Below are positions 22,365-27,897 of a stretch of 27,897 nt of DNA, piece after piece. A model generated the notes under the pieces. That model saw only the letters and a program-made list of their open reading frames with translations, had not been told where the DNA came from and did no database searches. Both the position numbers and the translations under genes were made by a program. Numbering within the stretch: the stretch's first letter is position 1; the number at the start of each line of letters is the position of its first letter. The stretch comes from Candidatus Levyibacteriota bacterium (lineage in GTDB: Bacteria > Patescibacteriota > Microgenomatia > Levybacterales > UBA12049): positions 1 to 27,897 of the forward strand of contig JACQKR010000029.1 of assembly GCA_016204425.1 (NCBI GenBank), read 5' to 3'.

Positions 22365-23417
22365 ATGCCAAGAAAAGTAAAAGGAAATCTATTGAGGACA
22401 GCAGATAAAAAAATAGATATTGTTGACGGTGCACGGGTATTCGTTCAGCTCAAGCAGGAAGCAATAAAGCGTGGGATATTCGATCGTTCATACCACTATT
22501 ATGCAGTTATCGCCTGCATCAGCTTTCTTGGAGTATTCGTGAGTGCGTATGGGATATATCGTGTCACAAACCCCTTATTGATTGTTTTTTGGGGTATTTC
22601 TTTTGCGTTTTTTTCCGTACAAATAGCAGGGATTCTTCATGATGCCGGACATCGGTCGATATTTCAATCATCAAAGAACAACGATATTCTCGGGAGCATT
22701 TGCGGCATTTTTACGGTCCAAGCATACAACTTCTGGAAAATAAAGCACAACAAGCATCATGCCCATACAAATCAAGAAGGTGAGGATCCGGATGTCGAGT
22801 TGCCACTACTTTCTTTCACACAGGAGCGTGCGCTTTCAAAAAAAGGGCTGGCAAAGATGTTGCTTCGTTATCAATCATATATATATTTCCCGATGGGTAT
22901 TTTGGTCGTTTTTTCGCCGAGAATTGGCAGTATAAAATATTTTCTCAATGCGTTTAGCAAAAAGATGTGGTGGGAAATTTTGTTGTTTGGCACAGGCTTT
23001 TTCATCATTTTTTTACTGCCGTTTGTTATTTTTGACTTGCAGAAAGCGTTGTTGCTCTTTGCAACTGTGAATATTACTGCGGGATTTTATCTGATTAATG
23101 TGTTTGCTCCAAATCATAAAGGGATGCCTCAAATTGATGAGGATGGCAAATTCTCGTTTCTTGAACAGCAGATTATTACATCAAGAAATATAACGGGTCA
23201 TTGGCTGACAGACTTTCTCTACATGGGGCTAAATTATCAAATAGAGCATCATCTTTTTCCACATACACCAAGAAACAAGCTCCATTTGTTGACACCGCTC
23301 GTGAAGGATCTCTCAAAAAAGATGAAGCTAGAATACACGCAGGTGAGCTATCTTGAGTCTACGCGGATGATTCTTTCCGAGTTAAATCAGTATGCACTTC
23401 TTGCAACGAATAAGTAA
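22365..23417 (+). CDS. Membrane fatty acid desaturase (350 aa)
   Basis: A non-heme di-iron, oxygen-dependent acyl desaturase. The three histidine boxes are HDAGH (residues 92-96), HNKHH (128-132) and QIEHH (292-296). The last, with Gln instead of His at its first position, is characteristic of front-end/acyl-lipid desaturases. Four hydrophobic segments at about 45-65, 67-90, 205-225 and 228-245 give the usual topology, with His boxes on the cytoplasmic face. No cytochrome b5 domain is fused, so electrons must come from another donor. Start ATG with TACAAA 6 nt and TATCAT 18 nt upstream. It ends 2 nt before the convergent FKBP gene within a shared 14-bp palindrome. Confidence 0.93.
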   Translation: MPRKVKGNLLRTADKKIDIVDGARVFVQLKQEAIKRGIFDRSYHYYAVIACISFLGVFVSAYGIYRVTNPLLIVFWGISFAFFSVQIAGILHDAGHRSIFQSSKNNDILGSICGIFTVQAYNFWKIKHNKHHAHTNQEGEDPDVELPLLSFTQERALSKKGLAKMLLRYQSYIYFPMGILVVFSPRIGSIKYFLNAFSKKMWWEILLFGTGFFIIFLLPFVIFDLQKALLLFATVNITAGFYLINVFAPNHKGMPQIDEDGKFSFLEQQIITSRNITGHWLTDFLYMGLNYQIEHHLFPHTPRNKLHLLTPLVKDLSKKMKLEYTQVSYLESTRMILSELNQYALLATNK

Positions 23418-23419
23418 AT

Positions 23420-23857
23420 TTACTTCTTAATATCGATAAGCTCAACCTCAAAGAAAAGCGTTGCATTAGGCGGAATAACCCCACCGACACCTTGTGTCCC
23501 ATAGCCAAGACTTGGAGGGATAATAAGGCGTCTCTTGCCACCAATACGCATACCGACAACGCCCTCATCCCATCCCTTGATAACTTGTCCTGTTCCTATT
23601 TGTGTTTCAAAGGGTTGCCCTTTGTCATAAGAGCTGTCAAATTTATTCCCGTTTTCTAATTTTCCGATATAGTGAATCACCACAAAATCTCCGCTTTGGA
23701 CAGCCACCCCTTTTCCGACAGTTATATCTTCAATCTTTAGCCCCGACGCAGTGGTTATGTTTGATGATTTAGGCGTTAATGCCGTTGTGATAAATCCGAT
23801 GGCAATGCCAATGACGGTTACGGCGGCGATGACAATGAGTGCGATCCGTAGAAACAT
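23420..23857 (-). CDS. Membrane-anchored FKBP-type peptidyl-prolyl isomerase (145 aa)
   Basis: Residues 4-28 form a single hydrophobic segment (signal anchor), followed by a Ser/Thr linker and one complete FKBP domain from about 38. The active-site aromatic and acidic residues are present: VVIHYIGKLENGNKFDSSYD, PFETQIGTGQVIKGWDEGVVGMRIGGKRRLIIPPSLGYG, and GGVIPPNATLFFEVELIDI. It most likely assists proline isomerisation during folding of exported proteins on the outer face of the membrane. A TATACT box sits 6 nt before the ATG, divergent from the obg promoter. Confidence 0.95.
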   Translation of the reverse strand: MFLRIALIVIAAVTVIGIAIGFITTALTPKSSNITTASGLKIEDITVGKGVAVQSGDFVVIHYIGKLENGNKFDSSYDKGQPFETQIGTGQVIKGWDEGVVGMRIGGKRRLIIPPSLGYGTQGVGGVIPPNATLFFEVELIDIKK

Positions 23858-23863
23858 AATTAT

Positions 23864-23869
23864 AGTATA
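23864..23869 (-). promoter_or_regulatory. -10 box TATACT of the FKBP gene
   Basis: TATACT with 6 nt (ATAATT) to the ATG; leaderless arrangement. It lies in a 48-nt divergent region shared with obg. Confidence 0.6.
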
Positions 23870-23889
23870 TCAGGAAACGCAAGATATAC

Positions 23890-23895
23890 TATAAT
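23890..23895 (+). promoter_or_regulatory. -10 box TATAAT of obg
   Basis: TATAAT with 10 nt (ACACAAGCCT) to the ATG. An overlapping TATACT lies 5 nt earlier. Confidence 0.6.
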
Positions 23896-23905
23896 ACACA
23901 AGCCT

Positions 23906-24907
23906 ATGTTGGTTGATGAAGTAAAAATTATTGTGAAAGCGGGAAATGGCGGTAATGGCTCAGTCCATTTTCGGCGGAATGCACAGACACCAAAAGGCGG
24001 TCCGGACGGCGGTAATGGAGGAAATGGCGGAAATGTATACCTCATCGGCGTTTCTGATGTCAATGCACTAGCAGAGTTTCGCTATAAAAAAATAATCAAA
24101 GCCGAAGATGGCGTTGCGGGTGGAAGACAAGATATGCACGGGAGGAACGGGAAGGATTTAATTATCAGTATCCCTGTTGGTACCCGGGTGACTGTTGAGG
24201 AAACAGGGATAGTCTATGAGATAGATGCTTCGAAAGAACCGCTTCTTATAGCAAAAGGGGGAAAAGGGGGACTGGGGAATACTACGTTTAAAACGGCAAC
24301 GAACCAAACACCGCAGTATGCTGAAAGCGGAGAAGTGGGTGAGCAACGGACAATCATTTTTGAGCTGAGGCTGATTGCAGATATTGGTTTGATTGGATTG
24401 CCAAATGCCGGGAAAAGCAGTCTTCTTTCCCTGCTCACGAATGCCCGCCCGAAAATAGGTAATTATCCATTTACGACACTTGAGCCGAACTTAGGCGTTA
24501 TGCCTGTCCGCCAGAGCTTTGCTCAGGCAAATGCAGACGGGCAAAATATCGTACTCGCTGATATTCCAGGGTTGATTGAAGGAGCATCAGTTGGAAAAGG
24601 ACTTGGAGCGAAGTTTTTGAAACATGTTGAGAAGACACATGTTTTGCTTCATTGTATCGATAGCACAACGGAAGATGTTAAGAAGGCATACGCATCTGTC
24701 CGTAAAGAGCTTGAAGCATATAGTGAAGCATTGCAACAAAAAAAAGAAATTGTTTTATTGACAAAGGCCGATCTTGTGACAGAGAAAGAGAAGCAAAAGA
24801 AAATGACCCAACTCGGTTCTTTGAAAAAAGAAATACTCTCTGTTTCGGTGTATGATCAGAAAAGTATCGATGCCCTAAGTACAAAACTACAGCACTATAG
24901 AAAGTAA
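23906..24907 (+). CDS. obg: GTPase Obg/CgtA (333 aa)
   Basis: A ribosome-associated GTPase acting in 50S maturation and stress control. The glycine-rich Obg domain covers residues 1-158 (KAGNGGNGSVHF, GGPDGGNGGNGGNV, KGGKGGLGN). The G domain follows with the P-loop GLPNAGKS (164-171), the switch-I NYPFTTLEPNLG, DIPGLIEGAS (219-227) for G3 and TKADLV near 283 for G4. It ends soon after the G domain, so the variable C-terminal OCT domain is missing, as in many short Obg proteins. Its stop lies 1 nt from the stop of the convergent small membrane gene. Confidence 0.97.
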   Translation: MLVDEVKIIVKAGNGGNGSVHFRRNAQTPKGGPDGGNGGNGGNVYLIGVSDVNALAEFRYKKIIKAEDGVAGGRQDMHGRNGKDLIISIPVGTRVTVEETGIVYEIDASKEPLLIAKGGKGGLGNTTFKTATNQTPQYAESGEVGEQRTIIFELRLIADIGLIGLPNAGKSSLLSLLTNARPKIGNYPFTTLEPNLGVMPVRQSFAQANADGQNIVLADIPGLIEGASVGKGLGAKFLKHVEKTHVLLHCIDSTTEDVKKAYASVRKELEAYSEALQQKKEIVLLTKADLVTEKEKQKKMTQLGSLKKEILSVSVYDQKSIDALSTKLQHYRK

Positions 24908-24908
24908 G

Positions 24909-25166
24909 CTATTCCTTTTTTCTGCGGAGGATATTTTTTACCCCTTTGATCGTTGCCGAGGCGACATTTGCGCCTATCCCTGCAGCGAGTTCTCCAGGAT
25001 GAGAAGTGATATAGCCGATTTTATCGAGCTTTTGCATGATTCCAGCCTGGAGTTCTATAAATTTTTTTGTCAATACGAAGAACATTATTCCTATCGCAAT
25101 AAGCAGCACAATACCCAGTGTCATATAAATTATTGCGAGTAGATAGAACAAATTTTGTAAATCCAT
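24909..25166 (-). CDS. Small single-pass membrane protein (85 aa)
   Basis: One long hydrophobic segment at residues 6-33 is followed by an amphipathic stretch (LTKKFIELQAGIMQKLDKIG) and a basic tail NILRRKKE. Such short membrane proteins next to housekeeping genes are frequent in CPR genomes. I do not recognise the family. The Gly/Ala-rich GELAAGIGANVASATIKGVKNI segment resembles a short amphipathic helix. TATACT lies 19 nt before the ATG. It is convergent with obg, and the stops are 1 nt apart. Confidence 0.65.
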   Translation of the reverse strand: MDLQNLFYLLAIIYMTLGIVLLIAIGIMFFVLTKKFIELQAGIMQKLDKIGYITSHPGELAAGIGANVASATIKGVKNILRRKKE

Positions 25167-25263
25167 GAGTTTGCCTGTATGAAAGAGTATACCAGCTTTG
25201 AAAGTTTTTGTTTACTATGGTATAGTGCTCGCCTGCCCCATCAGGTATACTACAATCAAAACA

Positions 25264-26199
25264 ATGACTATTTTACAAACAGCAGGGTGGGACGATTATG
25301 AGCTTTTGGATAGTGGTAACGGACACAGGTTTGAGAGATTCGGCAAATATCTGCTCATTCGTCCCGATCCGCAAGCGATTTGGAAACCACAGCAATCTTT
25401 TGCAGAATGGGAGACGAAAGCACACGCGATATATAGAGACGATGCCAAATCAGGCCACTGGGTAAGGAAACAGCCACTTGCTGACAGGTGGTTACTAAGT
25501 TATAAAAACCTCTCATTTTGGGCAAAATTGACACCATTTAAGCATACCGGTGTTTTCCCCGAGCAGCAGCTCAACTGGGATTTTATAACCTCAGTCATTG
25601 CGAATAGAGTGAAGTCGAAGATCCCCGAATGGGGGCAATCCCAACAAGAGATTGCCACGCCTTCGGCTCGCAATGACAATAAACCCCATATCTTAAATCT
25701 CTTTGCATATACCGGTATTGCCTCGCTCGTTGCAGCAGCCGCTGGAGCCAAGGTCACCCATCTTGATGCTTCAAAGCAAGCGATCAGCTGGGTCAAAGAG
25801 AATCAATTGGCATCCAAGCTTTCTGATAAACCGATTCGCTGGATTCTTGATGACGCGCTCAAATTTACCGCTCGTGAAGTAAGACGAGGCGTTCGATACG
25901 ATGGGATTATCATGGATCCGCCGGTGTATGGACATGGTCCGGGAGGAGAGGTTTGGGATTTTGCAAAAAGCTTCCCTAAACTTTTGGATAATTGCCGGCA
26001 AATTCTTTCGGAAAAGCCGCTTTTTGTCATCGTGAACGCATACGCGATAACAGCATCAGCGATCATGCTGGGGAATGTTCTGGAAGATAATTTAAAACAC
26101 CTCGGTGGAAAAATTACTATCGGCGAGTTGGCGCTACAAGAGAAAAAAAGAGAAAGACTACTTTCAACAGGGATCTTTGCGCGGTGGGAAAATAAGTGA
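25264..26199 (+). CDS. RlmI-like SAM-dependent methyltransferase with an in-frame 28-residue insertion (311 aa)
   Basis: A class I methyltransferase related to the RlmI/YccW group that methylates rRNA. KHTGVFPEQQLNW precedes the SAM-binding motif I HILNLFAYTGIASLVAAAAGA (from residue 142), with HLDASKQAI as motif II and IMDPPVYGHGPGG (D218) as the catalytic-loop motif. Residues 111-138 (VIANRVKSK... to ...PSARND) are encoded by an 84-bp palindromic element (25594-25677) and break the normal link between the FPEQ segment and motif I. I start at 25264, where TACAAT lies 7 nt upstream; a frame 22 codons longer overlaps that promoter. The rRNA target is inferred from family only. Confidence 0.88.
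   Translation: MTILQTAGWDDYELLDSGNGHRFERFGKYLLIRPDPQAIWKPQQSFAEWETKAHAIYRDDAKSGHWVRKQPLADRWLLSYKNLSFWAKLTPFKHTGVFPEQQLNWDFITSVIANRVKSKIPEWGQSQQEIATPSARNDNKPHILNLFAYTGIASLVAAAAGAKVTHLDASKQAISWVKENQLASKLSDKPIRWILDDALKFTAREVRRGVRYDGIIMDPPVYGHGPGGEVWDFAKSFPKLLDNCRQILSEKPLFVIVNAYAITASAIMLGNVLEDNLKHLGGKITIGELALQEKKRERLLSTGIFARWENK
25594..25677 (+). repeat. 84-bp palindromic element inserted in frame inside the methyltransferase gene
   Basis: Perfect 10-bp terminal inverted repeats GTCATTGCGA/TCGCAATGAC, with GGCAATCCC and GAGATTGCC subterminal arms. Length is 28 codons. It starts GTC ATT GCG (V-I-A) and ends CGC AAT GAC (R-N-D), exactly as the rsmI copy does on its coding strand, but the interior differs. 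Confidence 0.88.
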
Positions 26200-26236
26200 G
26201 TCGACTCTTTCAGGTAATTACAGGCTCGTTGAGCTG

Positions 26237-26851
26237 TTATGCGACGTAATTTTCGTAGATCGTTGTAAGGTCCTGTCCCCCAATCCAACTGTCATAAAGT
26301 TCTCCCTCAATGACTCCTCGAGTAAGATGTTGCATGTCTCTTCTTGGTCCTGGATTTGGATCATGTCCCTCAGTCCCCCCAAAATTTCTCTGTCTGTACG
26401 CTGCGCTCAAGTCCACAAAAACACCCGCAGGATAAAAGAACATTTCAACCCCTTGTACTGTGCCATCCTCAGCTTGTGCAGCATGGTTCATGCGAGCAGC
26501 ATAAAGTATCCCTGATGCGGGGTTTGGTGGTCTACCCGCTGGAATTGTACTGTTTGGCTCATGGCCAATATCAGGTGTAACGTCTCTCATAAATGCAGTG
26601 AGCTTGCCTGGATCATCTCTCGCATCGGGAATAGGTATAGCAGGGGCAACGCGAAATGTGTCTGACACACGGCCACTTGCGTGCCCATTTTTAAATGGGT
26701 CTTTGGGGTCTCTTTTATAGACAATTTCTCCTGCTTGCCGTCTTGTAGAAAGAGCGGTATCTATCTGATCAGCAAGTGCTACTTCTGCATCTGTGCCATT
26801 TTTACTCCCGTTGCCGTTTAATTGCGTTTTCCCTTCAATCGTTAATGTCAT
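26237..26851 (-). CDS. Hypothetical soluble protein (204 aa)
   Basis: I do not recognise it. The sequence is polar and rich in Gly, Asp, Pro and Arg (GRVSDTFRVAPAIPIPDARDDPG, GHDPNPGPRRDMQHLTRG), with no signal peptide or membrane helix. The C-terminal half (GILYAARMNHAAQ... VEMFFYPAGVFVDLSAAYRQ) looks folded, while the N-terminal 60 residues look disordered. A longer frame to 26935 exists, but TATAAT lies 9 nt before the ATG at 26851, so that start is chosen. It is divergent from the peroxiredoxin gene and convergent with the methyltransferase gene. Confidence 0.65.
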   Translation of the reverse strand: MTLTIEGKTQLNGNGSKNGTDAEVALADQIDTALSTRRQAGEIVYKRDPKDPFKNGHASGRVSDTFRVAPAIPIPDARDDPGKLTAFMRDVTPDIGHEPNSTIPAGRPPNPASGILYAARMNHAAQAEDGTVQGVEMFFYPAGVFVDLSAAYRQRNFGGTEGHDPNPGPRRDMQHLTRGVIEGELYDSWIGGQDLTTIYENYVA

Positions 26852-26860
26852 AAAAATAAA

Positions 26861-26866
26861 ATTATA
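26861..26866 (-). promoter_or_regulatory. -10 box TATAAT of the 204-aa hypothetical
   Basis: TATAAT with 9 nt (TTTATTTTT) to the ATG at 26851. It decides the start over the longer ORF. Confidence 0.58.
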
Positions 26867-26920
26867 TGAAAAATGAATCGTTCGCGTCAATATCTCTGGA
26901 AAAAATGCGTTAAAATGTGC

Positions 26921-26926
26921 TACGAT
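26921..26926 (+). promoter_or_regulatory. -10 box TACGAT of the peroxiredoxin gene
   Basis: TACGAT with 7 nt (ATCGTGC) to the ATG; leaderless arrangement. Confidence 0.45.
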
Positions 26927-26933
26927 ATCGTGC

Positions 26934-27395
26934 ATGTCGAAGATACCGAATTTCTCTCTTCCCGATCAGACAGGAAAACTCCACTCATTTTCTGATTACA
27001 AAGGCAGATGGCTGGTTGTTTATTTTTATCCAAAAGACGATACACCAACCTGTACGAAGGAAGCGTGTAGTTTTCGGGATGCCATCGATATATTGACTGA
27101 ACAACATATTGCCGTTCTGGGTATATCAAAAGACTCTATTAAATCCCACAAAAAATTTGCCGATAAATATCATTTACCGTTTCCTTTATTGAGTGATGAA
27201 TCAAAAGAGACGATCAAGGCATTTGGAGCATGGGGGAAGAAGAGATTCATGGGGCGGGAATTTGAGGGGATTTTGCGAAAAACATATCTGATAGATCCAA
27301 ACGGAGAAATAAAGAAAGTGTATGAGAAAATAGATCCTATCAATCAACCCCAGGACGTAATGAATGATATTACAGAACTAAGAAAATTAGACTAG
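26934..27395 (+). CDS. bcp: Thioredoxin-dependent peroxiredoxin, Bcp/PrxQ type (153 aa)
   Basis: Reduces hydrogen peroxide and organic hydroperoxides. The thioredoxin fold has the PrxQ signature YFYPKDDTPTCTKEACSFRD with peroxidatic C40 and resolving C45 five residues apart, the hallmark of the atypical two-Cys Bcp group. AVLGISKDSIKSHKKFADKYHLPFPLLSDE and RKTYLIDPNGEIKKVYEKI complete the fold at normal length. It may pair with the oxygen-using desaturase in a cell that meets oxygen. Its TAG stop overlaps that of the convergent GIY-YIG gene in a shared CTAG (27392-27395). Confidence 0.96.
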   Translation: MSKIPNFSLPDQTGKLHSFSDYKGRWLVVYFYPKDDTPTCTKEACSFRDAIDILTEQHIAVLGISKDSIKSHKKFADKYHLPFPLLSDESKETIKAFGAWGKKRFMGREFEGILRKTYLIDPNGEIKKVYEKIDPINQPQDVMNDITELRKLD

Positions 27396-27646
27396 ATTAC
27401 AGGTTTTCCATATTTAATAAGATTTTCTTTTTTCTCCCTTCGCCAACCTTTTATTTGGGTTTCTCGTCTTCTTGCAGTAAGTAAGCTTGTGAAAGTTTCG
27501 GTATAAACAACATCAAACGTTTGATTTCTTTTTGCAAACTCTGTACCATCTCCAGTTTTGTGTTTCAATAGTCCCTTATAAAGATTAGTAGTAATTCCAA
27601 CATAGAGATGATTTTTTTTGCCTCGAAGAATATAGAGAATGAACAT
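27392..27646 (-). CDS. GIY-YIG nuclease family protein (84 aa)
   Basis: A single GIY-YIG domain of the UPF0213-like type. FILYILRGKKNHLYVGITTNLYKGLLKHK holds the two-strand core (YIL / YVG), the catalytic-type Tyr and the following helix, and ARRRETQIKGWRREKKENLI is the conserved C-terminal Glu/Arg helix. The expected Arg in the helix after YVG (normally ..L..R...H) is replaced in NLYKGLLKHK, so nuclease activity is uncertain. The start is directly flanked by palindromic repeats at 27655-27774, and its stop overlaps the peroxiredoxin stop. A related but frameshifted copy lies at the window's left edge. Confidence 0.88.
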   Translation of the reverse strand: MFILYILRGKKNHLYVGITTNLYKGLLKHKTGDGTEFAKRNQTFDVVYTETFTSLLTARRRETQIKGWRREKKENLIKYGKPVI

Positions 27647-27654
27647 GATTGGTG

Positions 27655-27712
27655 CCCTTCGACAAGCTCATCTTTCGATTTGACTCAAGATGATCCTGAG
27701 CATATCGAAGGA
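27655..27712. repeat. Palindromic repeat 1 at the right end
   Basis: Arms CCCTTCGACAAGCTCA (27655-27670) and TGAGCATATCGAAGGA (27697-27712) pair with about three mismatches. It is of the CTTCGACAAGCTCA type that I recall as common in CPR and other environmental genomes. It lies 8 nt upstream of the GIY-YIG start. Confidence 0.75.
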
Positions 27713-27718
27713 TCAGGG

Positions 27719-27774
27719 CTCCTCGGCAAACTCGGAGTCTTCGACACTTTTATGACTACGAGTTTGCCGAGGAG
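27719..27774. repeat. Palindromic repeat 2: perfect 16-bp inverted repeat
   Basis: CTCCTCGGCAAACTCG (27719-27734) and CGAGTTTGCCGAGGAG (27759-27774) are perfect reverse complements around a 24-nt loop. It sits 6 nt after palindrome 1 and could end transcription from the gene on its right. Confidence 0.85.
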
Positions 27775-27799
27775 TCGGGGTGCGGAGAATTTGACCTTT

Positions 27800-27897
27800 T
27801 TAACTTAACAATTTTGTAAAAACGTCATTAAGTTTATTTTTTGGAAAGAGATGATAATTGTAGATCCCGATAAATTTAAAATTGTATTGCTTTATCA
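27800..27897 (-). CDS. 3' end of an unidentified gene running off the window (partial)
   Basis: Read from the right edge on the minus strand, one frame is open for 31 codons (beginning IKQYNFKFIGIYNYHLFPK) and ends at TAA (27800-27802). The aromatic/Lys/Asn mix looks like the C-terminus of a real protein, but the family cannot be told. A competing + frame starts at ATG 27851 behind GGAAAGAG and is also open to the edge (15 codons). I favour the minus frame because it is longer and is followed by the strong palindrome, but this is weak evidence. Confidence 0.35.
   Translation of the reverse strand, partial: IKQYNFKFIGIYNYHLFPKNKLNDVFTKLLS

Noticed and set aside
27608..27808. 66-aa + strand ORF at the right end
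   Set aside because: It is produced by the two palindromes and the reverse strand of the GIY-YIG gene, with no independent protein features.
27851..27897. Start of a + strand gene (ATG behind GGAAAGAG)
   Set aside because: Only 15 codons are visible and the overlapping minus-strand frame is longer and more protein-like. Kept only as an alternative.
1..27897. CRISPR array or defence island
   Set aside because: No regularly spaced direct repeats and no cas, restriction, toxin or other defence genes were seen. The repeats present are palindromic singletons or pairs.
1..27897. TGA recoding as in Gracilibacteria/SR1
   Set aside because: TGA ends the genes at 926 and 18539 exactly where families end, and no gene has an internal in-frame TGA that needs decoding.

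Overview
The window looks like a chromosomal piece of a Candidate Phyla Radiation (Patescibacteria) genome, most likely Microgenomates-like. This is inferred from compact gene packing, few Shine-Dalgarno sequences, a short DNA polymerase III delta-like subunit, a bifunctional phosphoglucose/phosphomannose isomerase, several GT-C-like or hypothetical membrane proteins, and abundant palindromic intergenic repeats. TGA is used as an ordinary stop, which argues against the Gracilibacteria/SR1 recoded clades.

Layout. 1-1190: a frameshifted GIY-YIG nuclease remnant runs into tRNA-Glu, followed by an unknown 201-aa protein and a promoter-to-terminator unit that looks like an ~80-nt structured RNA. 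1192-7000: tRNA-dihydrouridine synthase, an orphan RnfD/NqrB-like membrane protein, a small membrane protein, a large GT-C-like membrane protein, a RibD/DHFR-like reductase and a YhhQ-type transporter. 7089-18539: a long co-directional run with a secreted glycosidase-like protein, a metallopeptidase, HolA-like delta, phosphomannomutase/phosphoglucomutase, a cupin, PGI/PMI, PEP synthase (with an 18-codon leader ORF), enolase, phosphoglycerate mutase and an acetyl-CoA synthetase-like ligase. The sugar-phosphate, lower-glycolysis and acetate genes together suggest interconversion of C2/C3 units and hexose phosphates for glycan building. 18652-21034: rsmI carrying an in-frame palindromic insertion, a small Pro-rich protein and a complete ~1.08-kb insertion sequence. 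21035-27897: ATP-grasp protein, fatty acid desaturase, FKBP, Obg, a small membrane protein, an RlmI-like methyltransferase carrying a second in-frame palindromic insertion, a hypothetical, a Bcp peroxiredoxin, a GIY-YIG nuclease, two palindromes, and the likely 3' end of another gene.

Three signals stand out. (1) Two different methyltransferase genes carry the same kind of terminal-inverted-repeat element, 123 and 84 bp long (both multiples of three), read in the same frame, much like Rickettsia palindromic elements. (2) Most transcription-unit starts have a TATAAT-like box only 6-10 nt before the start codon, implying pervasive leaderless mRNA; this also corrects several start codons. (3) Positions 1030-1147 hold a consensus promoter, three successive hairpins each capped by a GNRA tetraloop, and an intrinsic terminator, with no ORF: a candidate undescribed small RNA.
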